Positions 7,396-16,741 are shown, numbered from the stretch's first letter. The stretch is DNA of 64,000 nucleotides from Xanthomonas sp. Leaf131 (GCF_001423495.1 NZ_LMOG01000018.1:374812-438811); one strand, 5' to 3'. The notes: generated by a model from the sequence alone, not told the origin. Numbers and translations are program-made.

Positions 7396-9762
7396 ATGAT
7401 CGATAGTCAGCTTGCCCAGCAGATCGCTCGCACCATCGCCGACGAGATCGGTGCCCAACCCGCCCAGGCGCGCGCCGCCATCGGCCTTCTCGACGAAGGC
7501 GCCAGCGTTCCGTTCATCGCCCGCTACCGCAAGGAAGTCACCGGCGGCCTGGACGACACCCAGCTACGCAATCTCGAAACACGCCTGACTTACCTGCGCG
7601 AGCTGGAAGAACGCCGCGCGGCGATCCTGTCCAGCATCGGCGAGCAGGGCAAGCTCAGCGACGAATTGCGCGGCGAGATCGGCGCGGCCGATACCAAGTC
7701 GCGCCTGGAAGATCTGTATCTGCCGTACAAGCCCAAGCGCCGTACCCGTGCACAGATCGCGCGCGAAGCCGGCCTGGAGCCGCTGGCCGACGGCTTGCTG
7801 GCCGATCCGAGCCAGGCGCCGGAACTCGCTGCTGCGCCGTACATCGATGCAGAAAAGGGCGTGGCCGATATCAAGGCAGCGCTGGAAGGCGCACGCGCCA
7901 TCCTGATGGAGCGCTGGGGCGAAGATGCCGCCTTGGTGGGCGAGCTGCGCGGCTGGTTGAACGACAACGGCGTCATTCGCGCGCGGGTTGCCGAGGGCAA
8001 GGAAGAGGCCGGTGCCAAGTACCGCGATTACTTCGACCACGTCGAATCGCTGGCCAGGATTCCATCGCACCGCTTGCTGGCGCTGTTCCGCGCGCGTCGC
8101 GAAGAATTTCTGTATCTGGATCTGGACCCGGGCAGCGACGCCGAAGCCGGCCACCAGTACGCCGAAGGGCGTGTGGCACTGAGCGCCGGCATTTCCAACC
8201 AGGGCCGCCCGGCCGACCGTTGGCTACTGGACGCCTGCCGGCTGACCTGGCGCGCCAAGCTGCACATGCATCTGCTGCTGGACCTGTTCAACCAGGCGCG
8301 CGAAAAAGCCGAGGCCGAGGCGATTGCAGTGTTCGGCGACAACCTCAAGGACCTGATGCTGGCCGCGCCGGCCGGCGCACGCGTTGTGCTCGGGCTGGAT
8401 CCGGGCATCCGCACCGGCTGCAAGATTGCCGTGGTCGATGCCACCGGCAAGCTGGTGGCGACCGAGACGATCTATCCGCATGAGCCCAAGCGGCAGTGGG
8501 ACCAGTCGCTGCAGATCATCAAGAAGTTGTGCCTGCAGCACAACGTGGAGCTGATCGCGATCGGCAACGGCACCGCCAGCCGCGAGACCGACAAGCTGGC
8601 CGGTGAGGCGATCGCGCTGTGCGGCGCGGCCAAGCTGCAGAAGGTCGTGGTCAGCGAAGCCGGTGCGTCGGTGTATTCGGCATCCGAATTTGCGGCCAAG
8701 GAATTCCCCAACCTGGATGTCTCGATACGCGGTGCGGTGTCGATCGCGCGGCGTCTGCAGGATCCGTTGGCCGAGTTGGTCAAGATCGAACCCAAGGCGA
8801 TCGGCGTGGGGCAGTACCAGCACGACGTGGATCAGTATCGTCTGGCCAAGGCGTTGGAAGCGCGCGTGGAAGACTGCGTCAACGCGGTCGGCGTGTACGT
8901 CAACACCGCCTCGGCGGCGTTGCTGTCGCGGGTGTCGGGGCTGTCGAGCACGGTGGCGGAAAACATCGTGCGTCATCGCGACGACAACGGTCCGTTCAAG
9001 CGCCGCAAGGACTTGCTCAAAGTGCCGCGCCTGGGCGACAAGACCTTCGAGCAGTGCGCCGGTTTTTTGCGTATCGCCGATGGCGACGAGCCGTTGGACG
9101 TGTCGGCAGTGCATCCGGAAGCCTATCCGGTGGTCGAGCGCATCGTCGGCAGCACCGGCAAGCCGATCAAGGCGTTGCTGGGCGATGGCAGCTTCCTGCG
9201 CGGCTTGAAGCCGGAGCTGTTCACCGACGAACAGTTCGGTGTGCCAACCGTGCGCGACATCCTGAAAGAGCTGGAAAAACCCGGCCGCGATCCGCGCCCC
9301 GAGTTCAAGGCCGCGCAGTTTGCCGACGGCATCGAGGACATCAAGCATCTCAAGCCCGGCATGGTGCTCGAAGGCGTGGTCAGCAATGTCGCCGCGTTCG
9401 GTGCCTTCGTCGATATCGGTGTGCACCAGGATGGGTTGGTGCATATCTCGGCGCTGTCGGACACCTTCGTCAAGGATCCGCGCGATGTGGTCAAGGCCGG
9501 CGATATCGTCAAGGTCAAGGTGTTGGAAGTGGACGTGGCGCGCAAGCGCATCGCGCTGACTTGCCGACTGTCCGACACGCCACCGCCGGCCGACGCGGCG
9601 GCCCAGTCGCGGGATCAACGCGGCAATGGCGGCCCGGGGCAGGGCCGACGCGATGGTGCTGGTGGGCGAGGCCCGGGGCAGGGCAACAACAAACCGCGCA
9701 CCACGGCACCGCCGGCCGACAACGCACTGGCAGCCGCGTTTGCACGCGCAAAGCGCACTTGA
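7396..9762 (+). CDS. tex: Tex family transcription accessory protein
   Basis: A 788-residue Tex protein with all expected domains in order. The N-terminal helical region has [21 protein letters not shown] and [17 protein letters not shown] YqgF/RNase-H-like domain starts [17 protein letters not shown] near residue 333. A helix-hairpin-helix region includes [18 protein letters not shown] and [19 protein letters not shown]-terminal S1 RNA-binding domain begins [18 protein letters not shown] Gly/Arg/Gln-rich tail of ~55 residues follows. Tex binds nucleic acid and affects transcription and RNA turnover in several bacteria. It appears to be transcribed alone. Confidence 0.95.
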   Translation: MIDSQLAQQIARTIADEIGAQPAQARAAIGLLDEGASVPFIARYRKEVTGGLDDTQLRNLETRLTYLRELEERRAAILSSIGEQGKLSDELRGEIGAADTKSRLEDLYLPYKPKRRTRAQIAREAGLEPLADGLLADPSQAPELAAAPYIDAEKGVADIKAALEGARAILMERWGEDAALVGELRGWLNDNGVIRARVAEGKEEAGAKYRDYFDHVESLARIPSHRLLALFRARREEFLYLDLDPGSDAEAGHQYAEGRVALSAGISNQGRPADRWLLDACRLTWRAKLHMHLLLDLFNQAREKAEAEAIAVFGDNLKDLMLAAPAGARVVLGLDPGIRTGCKIAVVDATGKLVATETIYPHEPKRQWDQSLQIIKKLCLQHNVELIAIGNGTASRETDKLAGEAIALCGAAKLQKVVVSEAGASVYSASEFAAKEFPNLDVSIRGAVSIARRLQDPLAELVKIEPKAIGVGQYQHDVDQYRLAKALEARVEDCVNAVGVYVNTASAALLSRVSGLSSTVAENIVRHRDDNGPFKRRKDLLKVPRLGDKTFEQCAGFLRIADGDEPLDVSAVHPEAYPVVERIVGSTGKPIKALLGDGSFLRGLKPELFTDEQFGVPTVRDILKELEKPGRDPRPEFKAAQFADGIEDIKHLKPGMVLEGVVSNVAAFGAFVDIGVHQDGLVHISALSDTFVKDPRDVVKAGDIVKVKVLEVDVARKRIALTCRLSDTPPPADAAAQSRDQRGNGGPGQGRRDGAGGRGPGQGNNKPRTTAPPADNALAAAFARAKRT

Positions 9763-9850
9763 GTCAGTTGTCCTGCGACCGTCTTGGAAAAGTGGCGGTC
9801 GGACCGTGCGGATAGATCAGGAGTAGAGCCGCTGATCTGTGACTTCGCTG

Positions 9851-9960
9851 CAGGGCCCTTGCCCGCTCACCATCGCGGGACACGCTGCAAGTACGTCCCT
9901 GTAAGCTCTTATGCGGCATCCATGCCGCATAAGGTCCTGCGACGGTGAGCGGGCAAGGAC
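9851..9960. repeat. Palindromic intergenic element, full copy
   Basis: Between tex and the histidine kinase gene. Outer arms CCTTGCCCGCTCACC (9857-9871) and its exact complement (9944-9958) are 15 bp long and continue inwards with mismatches. An inner perfect 11-bp inverted repeat lies at 9909-9919 and 9922-9932 (TTATGCGGCAT with a CC loop). A related copy lies at 48631-48720. The folding and the second copy suggest a small dispersed, structure-forming repeat, not a gene. Confidence 0.8.
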
Positions 9961-9997
9961 CAGTCGAGAGTGTCGGTTTGCATGGTTTTCAAGAAAA

Positions 9998-12900
9998 TCA
10001 CGCTTCGTCCGGTAGCGCGCTCTTCGGCACTATCAAACGTTCAATCAGGTCGACCAGGCCGGGCGGCTCCACCGGCTTGCCCATGTGCGCATCGAAGCCG
10101 GCAATGACGGCGCGGTCGCGATCTTCTTCACGCACATAGGCGGTGAGGGCGATCGCCCGAATATGCTGCGGCAGGTCGGCACGGCCGGAGCGCACCGTGC
10201 GAATCAGATCGTAGCCGTCGCGTATCGGCATTGCGATGTCGCTGACCAGTACATCGAATTGCCCCTGTGCCAAACACCGTTCGGCGGCATCCACCGAGCC
10301 GGCTGCGTGCACCTGTGCGCCCGCGTGCATCAGGAATTGCATCACCGCCTCGCGCGAATCCTGATCGTCGTCGACCAACAGTAACCGCACGCCCTCCAAT
10401 CGCCTATGGCAGTCGGCCGGCAACGGACCGACTTGCATGGTTGCTGCCGAGGCCGGACGTAGATCGCTGACGCCGTGCTCGAAGGGCAGCACGATGGTGA
10501 ACACAGAACCCTTGCCTTCGCCGTCGCTGGATGCGCCCAGGCTGCCGCCATGCAGATCCACCAGCTGGCGCGAGATCGACAAGCCCAGTCCCAGCCCGCC
10601 AGCGCGACGTGTGGTGCCTGCATCGGCCTGCCGAAACCGGTCGAACACATGCGGTAGAAAATCGGCCGCAATGCCCATGCCGCTGTCTTTCACACACAGC
10701 CGTAGTCGCTCGTCTTCGATATCCAGCGCCACCTGCACCGTGCCACCAGGGGAGGTGAACTTGAGCGCGTTGCTGAGCAGGTTGGTCAGTACCTGCTGCA
10801 AGCGCCCGGCATCGCCGAAGAACCACAATTCGCCCTGTGCGGGCGCATCCAGGTCCAGTGCGATCTCGCGTGCGAGTGCGGTCGGTTGCATCAATTCCAC
10901 CGTGCTGCGCGCCAGCCCGGCAATGTCGAAGTGCTCCGGTTGCAGGCGGATCTTGCCGGACAGGATGGTGCTCATATCCAGCAGGTCGTCGATGATCTGC
11001 GTCTGCGCCCGCGCGCTGCGCTCGATGATGACCATGCCCTTGCCCAGATTGACCGGCTCGAAGATTTCCGACTGCATCAGCCGCGACCAACCCAGGATGG
11101 CATTGAGCGGCGTGCGCAATTCGTGGCTGAGCGTGGCCAGAAACTCGTCTTTGACCCGGCTGGCATGCTCGGCCTGGCTGCGCGCGGCGGTTTCCGCCTG
11201 TAGCGACAGCTTGAGCTTGGCGTCCACGCGCGTGCGTTCGATGACGATGCCGGCCAGATGCGATGCAGAGCGCGCCATCGCCTGCTCGCGCAGCGAGGGC
11301 AGGTGAGCGCGGTCGTAATAGATATTGAGCGTGCCCAACACCTGACCATTGCTGTCCAGAATGGGCGTCACGCAACAAGCCACGATGCCCAGCGCCGAGG
11401 AAATGGCGTGATGCTCGCTGAAGCTGGGGTCGGCCTGGATGTCCTCGCAGATCACCTGGCGCCCGAAGTAGGCCGAGCGCGCGCAGGGCGGCCCGTTCGG
11501 CCCGATCGGCGAGGCCTCGAAATGCCCGCGGTACTCGATCGGAAAGTGCGGCGCCGAGCCGAAGCTCAGCATTTTGCGTACCTCGTCCAGCACCATCACC
11601 GCGCAATACAAGGGGATTTCGCCACGCGCTTCCACGCTCAACGCGATGGCATCCAGCACCACCGGCAACGGTGCGCCGGTGGTGATCAGACTCAAGATCG
11701 CGCGGTCTGACGCAGTGGCATCTTCGATGTGCTTGCGCTCGGAGATATCGGTGAGCGAGCCGATATGGCCCAGAAAGCGCCCGTCGCTGGCGAAATGTGG
11801 CGAGGCGGTATCGATGCACCAGCGGTATTGCCCATCGTGGCGACGCACGCGGTATTCGGCAAGGAATTCACCGCGCTGCTGCAGCGACTGTTCGAACGCG
11901 TCGCGTACGCGCGCAGCATCGTCGGGGTGCATCACATCCCACCAGCCCTGATCCAGCGCCTGGTCTTCGGCCTGCCCGGTGAAGCCGTACCAGCGCGGAT
12001 TCCAGTACACGCAGTCGCCTTGCGCGTTGGACATCCAGATCATCGCCGGCACGGTCTCGCACAACGCACGGAAGCGCACTTCGCTCTCGCGCAATTTCTG
12101 CTCGAACTCGCGGCGGTCGTGGATGTCGGTATAGGTGCCGATCCATTCGCTGATGCTGCCATCGTCGCCGCGCACCGGCAGCGCACGTGCCAGGTGCCAG
12201 CGTGGCTGACCGTCGTGCCGCCGCAGTTCGCATTCCACCTCGTAGGCACGCTCGCCACACAACGCCAGCGTCCAGGCGTGTGCGCACAACTGCAGGCCCC
12301 CGGGGGTATGCGCTTGGTGCCATGCGGCCGCTTCGTTGTCGGCGGGATTGAGCCCGGTGTATTCGTACCAGCGGTGGTTGAAGTAGTGCGGTTGCCCATC
12401 CGATGCGGCGATGAAGATGATCTGCGGCAGCGTGTCGGCCAGGCGACGCAGACGCGCTTCGCTGGCCGCAAGTTGCTGCTGCGCCTTGGCCCGTTGCATC
12501 GATTCCCAGCAGCGCGCCGCCACCAATCGCACCAGTTCGATCTCGGTCGACAACCAGCGCCGCGGCGCACGTTGATGCACGCCGATCGCCGCGACCAGGC
12601 GGCCGTGTTTGTGCAACGGAATGGCCAGCGATGCGCGCAGACCGGAGCGGCGGTATTGCTCCACCACATAGTCCGGTGCACCCGGCGCGGTGGCATCGGT
12701 GGTGAACCACGGGCGATTTTCCAGCAACGCATCGCGGAGCCCTTGCGCCACTTCCAGCGGGAAATCGCCTTGCAGGCTCGGCATGTCCTGCACGTGGTCG
12801 CTGATCACGTGCATGGTCCTGCCGTCCGCACCCGCCAGACCGAATGCGCAGCGATTGACCTGCAGATGTTCGCCGAGCAGGCGCACGCTGGTATCGATGA

Positions 12901-13783
12901 TCTGACGCGGGTCGGACACGTGCAGCAGCGCGTCTTCGAGCATCAGCAGGAAACTGTCGCGACTCTCGCCACGGCGTTGTTGAGTGACATCGAATCCGTG
13001 CACCAGAATTGCATCGATGCGGCCATCGCTGTCGCGCATCGGCTGGTAGAGAAAATCCACGAAGGTTTCATCCAACGCACTGCCGGGCGTGCGCTGCAGA
13101 TACGCGGTCATCGATTCGCCGATAAACGGCCGGCCACTGCGACGCACTTCGTCGAGCAGACCCAGGTAGCCCTGATCGACGATTTCCGGCATCGCCTCGA
13201 CCAATGGCCGACCGATCAACAGCCGCTCGCCCACCAGTTCGTGGAAGCGTTGGTTGACGCTTTCGATCACGTAGTCGGGGCCACGCAGCACTGCCATGAA
13301 AGCGGGCGATTGATCCAGTGCCGAGGACACGGCAAGCGGCGCGGCGTCGCTGCCGTGCGGGCGCATGCTGGCAGCCGGCGTACTGGCAACATACAACGTG
13401 CCCACGCGTTCGCCGGCATCCAGCACCGGGCTGCACGACCATGTCGCCAGATCCAGCGCATGCGTTGCCTCGACACGCACGCCGTTGGAGGCGCGCGTGT
13501 TTGTCTGTGTTGCAAGAGTCAGTGTTGCAAGTGGTTGTCCGAACGCTGCCGGATGCCGCTCACCCAACAGCGCGATGCAGGCATCGTTGTAGATGCACAG
13601 CGACGCATCGCCCCAGACCAGCAGCATCGGAACCTGTGCATGCAGACACACCGACACGGTCGTGCGCAACGCCGAGCTGTTGCGCAACAACGTGTCGGTA
13701 GCGCACGCGGAGGCGTGCAACAACACGGCAGTTTCGCTCGTCTCCGGCAGCAGGCCGGCAAACGGCAACACGGCGATATCCAT
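9998..13783 (-). CDS. Large hybrid sensor histidine kinase (PAS/GAF multi-sensor)
   Basis: A 1261-residue soluble hybrid kinase without membrane segments. Visible order: a PAS-like region with LLVWGDASLCIYND (about 50-115), a PAS domain (about 155-265, ending HGFDVTQQR), GAF (about 275-420), PAS (about 435-555, ending YTDIHDRREFEQKL), PAS (about 560-690, ending SLTDISERKHIED), GAF (about 700-850), then HisKA with H-box ATLSHELRTPLNAILGW, HATPase with NLLSNALKF, DSGMGI and GLGLGLSIS, and a C-terminal receiver with LLLVDDDQD, phospho-Asp in VSDIAMP, and the Thr and Lys in ALTAY and MGKPV. Phosphorelay signalling is expected; the signal is unknown. It lies 200 bases downstream of a stand-alone receiver gene on the same strand. 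Confidence 0.92.
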   Translation of the reverse strand: MDIAVLPFAGLLPETSETAVLLHASACATDTLLRNSSALRTTVSVCLHAQVPMLLVWGDASLCIYNDACIALLGERHPAAFGQPLATLTLATQTNTRASNGVRVEATHALDLATWSCSPVLDAGERVGTLYVASTPAASMRPHGSDAAPLAVSSALDQSPAFMAVLRGPDYVIESVNQRFHELVGERLLIGRPLVEAMPEIVDQGYLGLLDEVRRSGRPFIGESMTAYLQRTPGSALDETFVDFLYQPMRDSDGRIDAILVHGFDVTQQRRGESRDSFLLMLEDALLHVSDPRQIIDTSVRLLGEHLQVNRCAFGLAGADGRTMHVISDHVQDMPSLQGDFPLEVAQGLRDALLENRPWFTTDATAPGAPDYVVEQYRRSGLRASLAIPLHKHGRLVAAIGVHQRAPRRWLSTEIELVRLVAARCWESMQRAKAQQQLAASEARLRRLADTLPQIIFIAASDGQPHYFNHRWYEYTGLNPADNEAAAWHQAHTPGGLQLCAHAWTLALCGERAYEVECELRRHDGQPRWHLARALPVRGDDGSISEWIGTYTDIHDRREFEQKLRESEVRFRALCETVPAMIWMSNAQGDCVYWNPRWYGFTGQAEDQALDQGWWDVMHPDDAARVRDAFEQSLQQRGEFLAEYRVRRHDGQYRWCIDTASPHFASDGRFLGHIGSLTDISERKHIEDATASDRAILSLITTGAPLPVVLDAIALSVEARGEIPLYCAVMVLDEVRKMLSFGSAPHFPIEYRGHFEASPIGPNGPPCARSAYFGRQVICEDIQADPSFSEHHAISSALGIVACCVTPILDSNGQVLGTLNIYYDRAHLPSLREQAMARSASHLAGIVIERTRVDAKLKLSLQAETAARSQAEHASRVKDEFLATLSHELRTPLNAILGWSRLMQSEIFEPVNLGKGMVIIERSARAQTQIIDDLLDMSTILSGKIRLQPEHFDIAGLARSTVELMQPTALAREIALDLDAPAQGELWFFGDAGRLQQVLTNLLSNALKFTSPGGTVQVALDIEDERLRLCVKDSGMGIAADFLPHVFDRFRQADAGTTRRAGGLGLGLSISRQLVDLHGGSLGASSDGEGKGSVFTIVLPFEHGVSDLRPASAATMQVGPLPADCHRRLEGVRLLLVDDDQDSREAVMQFLMHAGAQVHAAGSVDAAERCLAQGQFDVLVSDIAMPIRDGYDLIRTVRSGRADLPQHIRAIALTAYVREEDRDRAVIAGFDAHMGKPVEPPGLVDLIERLIVPKSALPDEA

Positions 13784-13982
13784 CCGGCGGCCTGTAATGC
13801 ATCAATGCAGGATTCTAGTGGCAACCGAGCCGGTAGCGACGGCTTTGGATCAGCTGAAAGGCGTGGCAGGTACCCGCCATTTAGATGCGAACGCGGAAAC
13901 GGCGATATAGCCGGAAACCTGCGGATTTCAAACAGCGGCCGCGTTCGCTTGGGGCGTTGCGCAACCGTGCTGTTGGTGGCCT

Positions 13983-14363
13983 TTAGCTATTTGCGTCGCT
14001 CAGCTGTCGGGCCCTGGACAGGGCGCCGACCAGTTCTTCGGACAAATAAGGCTTGGTCAGGATCACACCGCGTTCGAAGCCGCCGGGGATGCTGCCGCTG
14101 GCAACGCCGGTGGCCAGCACGAACGGAATTCCAAGTTCCGACAACAGCCGGGCGACCGGCTCGCTGGTCTGACCATTGCCGAGACGGTAATCCAATACGG
14201 CGATATCGGGCGCGTCGGCTTTGATCAGCTGCAATGCTTCTGCCACTTCTCCAACCGGGCCCAGCACAGCCGCACCCGCCTGGACGAGCTGCAACTCGAG
14301 CAGCATGGCATTCATGTCATCGTTTTCGACCACGAGTACCCGAACTCCACGCAACACCGACAT
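13983..14363 (-). CDS. Single-domain response regulator
   Basis: A 126-residue receiver with no output domain. The acidic pair is in VLVVENDDMNAM, the phospho-acceptor is Asp58 in AVLDYRLGNG, and the conserved Lys is in ILTKPY. The start at 14363 is supported by a GGAGGAG ribosome-binding site seven bases upstream; a longer open frame would run through the tRNA-Leu gene and is rejected. It is transcribed just ahead of the large hybrid kinase and could be a phosphorelay partner of it or a phosphate sink. Tyr follows the Asp and the loop LGNGQTSEP is like receivers of the FixJ/CheY-like stand-alone type. Confidence 0.85.
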   Translation of the reverse strand: MSVLRGVRVLVVENDDMNAMLLELQLVQAGAAVLGPVGEVAEALQLIKADAPDIAVLDYRLGNGQTSEPVARLLSELGIPFVLATGVASGSIPGGFERGVILTKPYLSEELVGALSRARQLSDANS

Positions 14364-14486
14364 TGCCCACTCCTCCACATAAGTCGGCCAGTATATCGAC
14401 ACCGGTTCGTGGACGGGTTGCCGACCCCCCTTGCAGCTGAATTCGTCAGCCACGTTCTGACACTGTTCGTTTCGCTCGCGAGTCGC

Positions 14487-14492
14487 TATACT
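14487..14492 (+). promoter_or_regulatory. Likely -10 element of tRNA-Leu
   Basis: TATACT lies 11 bases before the mature 5' end of tRNA-Leu. The -35 region is poor (TGTTCG at 17-bp spacing), so only the -10 is called. Confidence 0.45.
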
Positions 14493-14502
14493 GCGCGGCC
14501 AC

Positions 14503-14589
14503 GCCGAAGTGGCGGAATCGGTAGACGCAGCGGATTCAAAATCCGCCGCCCTTAAAAGCGTGTGGGTTCGAGTCCCACCTTCGGCACCA
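14503..14589 (+). tRNA. tRNA-Leu (CAA)
   Basis: An 87-base class II tRNA. The acceptor arms GCCGAAG and CTTCGGC pair, an encoded ACCA end is present, the anticodon loop TTCAAAA gives anticodon CAA, a long variable arm is visible, and the T-loop reads GGTTCGAGTCC. Confidence 0.95.
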
Positions 14590-14609
14590 AGTGATTGCAG
14601 TACAAGCGA

Positions 14610-14642
14610 AAGCCTTTCCGGCGAAATCTGGAGGGGCTTTTT
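14610..14642 (+). terminator. Rho-independent terminator of tRNA-Leu
   Basis: AAGCCTTTCC (14610-14619) pairs with GGAGGGGCTT (14630-14639), ten pairs including two G-T wobbles, around a 10-base loop and followed by TTTTT. Confidence 0.8.
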
Positions 14643-14804
14643 GCTTTGCTTGGTTCGGTGGTGATGGAGGCTGCGACTGGGTTGCTGATTTGCTTCGTGA
14701 CGCGCGCTGAGGTTGTCGCTTGCGGGCGCTTTTAAGGAGGTGCAGGCACGCAACCATCACGCTCGGTCCGTACCGTGGAAGTCTCTTTCAAGCAGGTGGC
14801 CTCC

Positions 14805-14981
14805 ATGGATTTTGACTCTACGCAGCAGCTGCGCATTCTTCGCGACATCCACGACACCACGCCGGTCGCCGACGAAGAGGCCAATTGGGCGGTGCGTGCC
14901 GGCTACGCGACGCAGGCTGAGGATGGCGATATCGATCTCACCCACGAAGGCCGCAAGGCATTGGATGACGGGCAGGCCTGA
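14805..14981 (+). CDS. Small hypothetical acidic protein
   Basis: 58 residues starting MDFDSTQQLRILRDIHD and ending LTHEGRKALDDGQA. I recognise no named family; the ending resembles the wing of small winged-helix proteins (TxxGRxAL). GGTGG lies seven bases before this ATG; a GTG start at 14775 would add ten residues. It stands alone between tRNA-Leu and the Glu/Ala tRNAs. Low certainty that it is expressed. Confidence 0.4.
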   Translation: MDFDSTQQLRILRDIHDTTPVADEEANWAVRAGYATQAEDGDIDLTHEGRKALDDGQA

Positions 14982-15171
14982 CGCAGTTTGTTTGAGTGGA
15001 CGTTCGTTGCTCAGTAGGTAGCGCGCGGCAAGGAGTGCGCGAGAAATCGCCTGTGCGGCTTCTGCAGCGATTATCGCGTGTGCAAAATTCGACCAGCGAT
15101 TGCTCGACGCAGGTATTGCGGGAATGTTCCTGCAGCGCGCGGAGTCGAGTAGGCATACGCAAGCGTCAGGC

Positions 15172-15199
15172 AAAAAAAACCCCGGCAGTGCCGGGGCTT
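15172..15199 (-). terminator. Terminator of the first Ala-Glu tRNA pair
   Basis: On the minus strand a GCCCCGGC-type stem (15180-15186 with 15190-15196) is followed by a run of eight T (plus-strand A-tract 15172-15179). It lies just after tRNA-Glu. Confidence 0.85.
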
Positions 15200-15208
15200 T
15201 CAGATGAT

Positions 15209-15284
15209 TGGCGTCCCCACGGGGATTCGAACCCCGGTGTCCACCGTGAAAGGGTGGTGTCCTAGGCCTCTAGACGATGGGGAC
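15209..15284 (-). tRNA. tRNA-Glu (TTC), copy 1
   Basis: 76 bases including the encoded CCA. The acceptor stem is GTCCCCA/TGGGGAC, the anticodon loop CTTTCAC gives TTC, and the T-arm is GGGGTTCGAATCCCC. It is co-transcribed after tRNA-Ala copy 1, 34 bases upstream. Confidence 0.95.
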
Positions 15285-15318
15285 GCGTATCAAAACCTGG
15301 ACGGCCTATGTCTGAAAT

Positions 15319-15394
15319 TGGTGGAGCCAGGCGGGATCGAACCGCCGACCTCCTGCATGCCATGCAGGCGCTCTCCCAGCTGAGCTATGGCCCC
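15319..15394 (-). tRNA. tRNA-Ala (GGC), copy 1
   Basis: 76 bases with CCA. The acceptor stem begins GGGGCCA, the anticodon stem-loop CCTGC-ATGGCAT-GCAGG gives GGC, and the T-arm is GGCGGTTCGATCCCGCC. Confidence 0.95.
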
Positions 15395-15413
15395 ACGATG
15401 TTGCGAGCCGGCA

Positions 15414-15442
15414 ATCATAGCGACATCGAGAGCACTTGGGAA
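15414..15442 (-). promoter_or_regulatory. Possible promoter of tRNA-Ala/Glu copy 1
   Basis: Read on the minus strand, TTCCCA and TATGAT are separated by 17 bases and the -10 lies about 20 bases before the tRNA. The -35 is weak. Confidence 0.35.
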
Positions 15443-15556
15443 GTGATCTGCTTAAAAAAAATTTGCTGGATGCATCTGCTGCTTGAGGCGCCGCCGAAAC
15501 ATACTCGGTTGCCTGCAGTTGTTGCTTCAGACAGTTGTCGCTTCAAACGCGCAGGC

Positions 15557-15585
15557 AAAAAAAAGCCTCGACAGCGTCGAGGCTT
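15557..15585 (-). terminator. Terminator of the second Ala-Glu tRNA pair
   Basis: AAGCCTCGAC (15563-15572) pairs exactly with GTCGAGGCTT (15576-15585) around AGC. The plus-strand A-run at 15557-15564 gives the T-tract on the minus strand. Confidence 0.88.
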
Positions 15586-15594
15586 CTAGATGAT

Positions 15595-15670
15595 TGGCGT
15601 CCCCACGGGGATTCGAACCCCGGTGTCCACCGTGAAAGGGTGGTGTCCTAGGCCTCTAGACGATGGGGAC
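15595..15670 (-). tRNA. tRNA-Glu (TTC), copy 2
   Basis: Identical by eye to copy 1 over all 76 bases; anticodon TTC. Confidence 0.95.
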
Positions 15671-15697
15671 GCGTATCAAAACCTGTAATGCCAGGAG

Positions 15698-15773
15698 TGG
15701 TGGAGCCAGGCGGGATCGAACCGCCGACCTCCTGCATGCCATGCAGGCGCTCTCCCAGCTGAGCTATGGCCCC
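15698..15773 (-). tRNA. tRNA-Ala (GGC), copy 2
   Basis: Identical by eye to copy 1; anticodon GGC. It is the first gene of the second Ala-Glu unit. Confidence 0.95.
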
Positions 15774-15790
15774 ACGAAACTGAGAACGAA

Positions 15791-15819
15791 ATGATAGCGG
15801 CCGGTTAAGGTTCGCGCAA
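15791..15819 (-). promoter_or_regulatory. Likely promoter of tRNA-Ala/Glu copy 2
   Basis: On the minus strand, TTGCGC (15814-15819) and TATCAT (15791-15796) are spaced by 17 bases, and the -10 lies about 17 bases before tRNA-Ala. Confidence 0.5.
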
Positions 15820-15878
15820 GTAGTTTTTCATTCGGAATGAGACGGAACGTGCGCCCGATACAGCACGCACGCTGCAAC

Positions 15879-16340
15879 TCAATTGACGCCGTGTAGATCG
15901 CGCAACTGCGTCTGTCGAGCACCGAAATATGCAGCCAGATCCGCGATGTCCTGGTCGCTCAGCGCGGTGGCTTGTGCGGTCATCAGCAAATGTTGGCGAT
16001 CACCGCTGCGGTAGGCCTGCAACGCATGTGCAAGATAGTCGCCATATTGGCCGCCGAGCTTGGGATAGCTGGGGTCGATCGGCGCATTGCCGTCGGCGCC
16101 GTGGCAATCCACGCAGCTCTGGCCGGTAGCTTTGCCCTTGGCGTGCGCCAGTTTGTCGCCGGCTGCAGCGCGGCCGGTCGGCAGGCCGGCGGATGAGCCG
16201 GAACCATGCTCGCCGCTGGCGTGGCCGGCATCGCCGGCAGAATGATCGGTGGATTCCACCTGGGATTGAGAGCAGGCCGCCAACATCAGGGCAGCGACCA
16301 GAGCGATGGCTAGACGCGGAGCGTACAGGGCGTTCGTCAT
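15879..16340 (-). CDS. Lipoprotein c-type cytochrome
   Basis: A 153-residue class I cytochrome c. The N-terminus is a lipoprotein signal (hydrophobic stretch ending LMLAAC, with Cys23 as the lipid-bearing residue), then a His/Ser/Gly-rich linker. The single haem motif is CVDCH near residue 76, and the distal Met is probably in HLLMTAQATALSDQDI. The C-terminal DIADLAAYF is typical of cytochrome c553/c4-like domains. The start ATG at 16340 is eight bases after the stop of the upstream cytochrome gene, so the two form an operon. It is likely a periplasmic electron carrier; the partner is unknown. Confidence 0.87.
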   Translation of the reverse strand: MTNALYAPRLAIALVAALMLAACSQSQVESTDHSAGDAGHASGEHGSGSSAGLPTGRAAAGDKLAHAKGKATGQSCVDCHGADGNAPIDPSYPKLGGQYGDYLAHALQAYRSGDRQHLLMTAQATALSDQDIADLAAYFGARQTQLRDLHGVN

Positions 16341-16348
16341 GTGGGCGC

Positions 16349-16741
16349 TTATTTGAGGGTGGACAGATAGGCGGAGATGTCGGCGATATCCTGCTCGGAA
16401 AAGCTCTGCGCCTGTGCCTGCATGGTCGGGTGTTTGCGTTTGCCCTGGCGATACTCGGTCAGTGCTTGCGTGAGGTACTGGCTGGACTGGCCGCCGATCT
16501 TGGGCACGCGGTAACTGGGGTAGGCGTTCTTGTAACCGGTCACGCCGTGGCAGCCCTGACAGGTGTAAGCCAGTAGCCGACCATTCGACGGATTGCCGGT
16601 AGGCGCTGCAGGTGCTGCCACCGCTGCGGCGGGCGCAGGCGTGGCCGGGACTGCAGGCGTGATTGACGGTGTCGCTGATGCGCCCCCAAACGGCAGGAAG
16701 ACGACCAGAGCGAGACAAGCGGCGAGCGGCTGCGGGCGCAT
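16349..16741 (-). CDS. Periplasmic c-type cytochrome
   Basis: 130 residues with a cleavable signal peptide (MRPQPLAACLALVVFLPFGGASA), an Ala/Pro linker, one haem motif CQGCHG near residue 61, and the C-terminal block HPTMQAQAQSFSEQDIADI, which supplies a likely Met ligand. The layout parallels the downstream cytochrome, so the pair probably arose by duplication. It is divergent from the RND adaptor gene with 208 bases between the two. Confidence 0.88.
   Translation of the reverse strand: MRPQPLAACLALVVFLPFGGASATPSITPAVPATPAPAAAVAAPAAPTGNPSNGRLLAYTCQGCHGVTGYKNAYPSYRVPKIGGQSSQYLTQALTEYRQGKRKHPTMQAQAQSFSEQDIADISAYLSTLK

Noticed and set aside
11729..14224. An 831-codon open frame antisense to the histidine kinase
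   Set aside because: It lies wholly opposite a gene with full domain motifs, is rich in His/Arg/Gln as expected of the GC-rich mirror frame, and matches no family.
14364..14753. N-terminal extension of the lone receiver gene
   Set aside because: It would be translated through the tRNA-Leu gene on the opposite strand. A strong ribosome-binding site supports the start at 14363.
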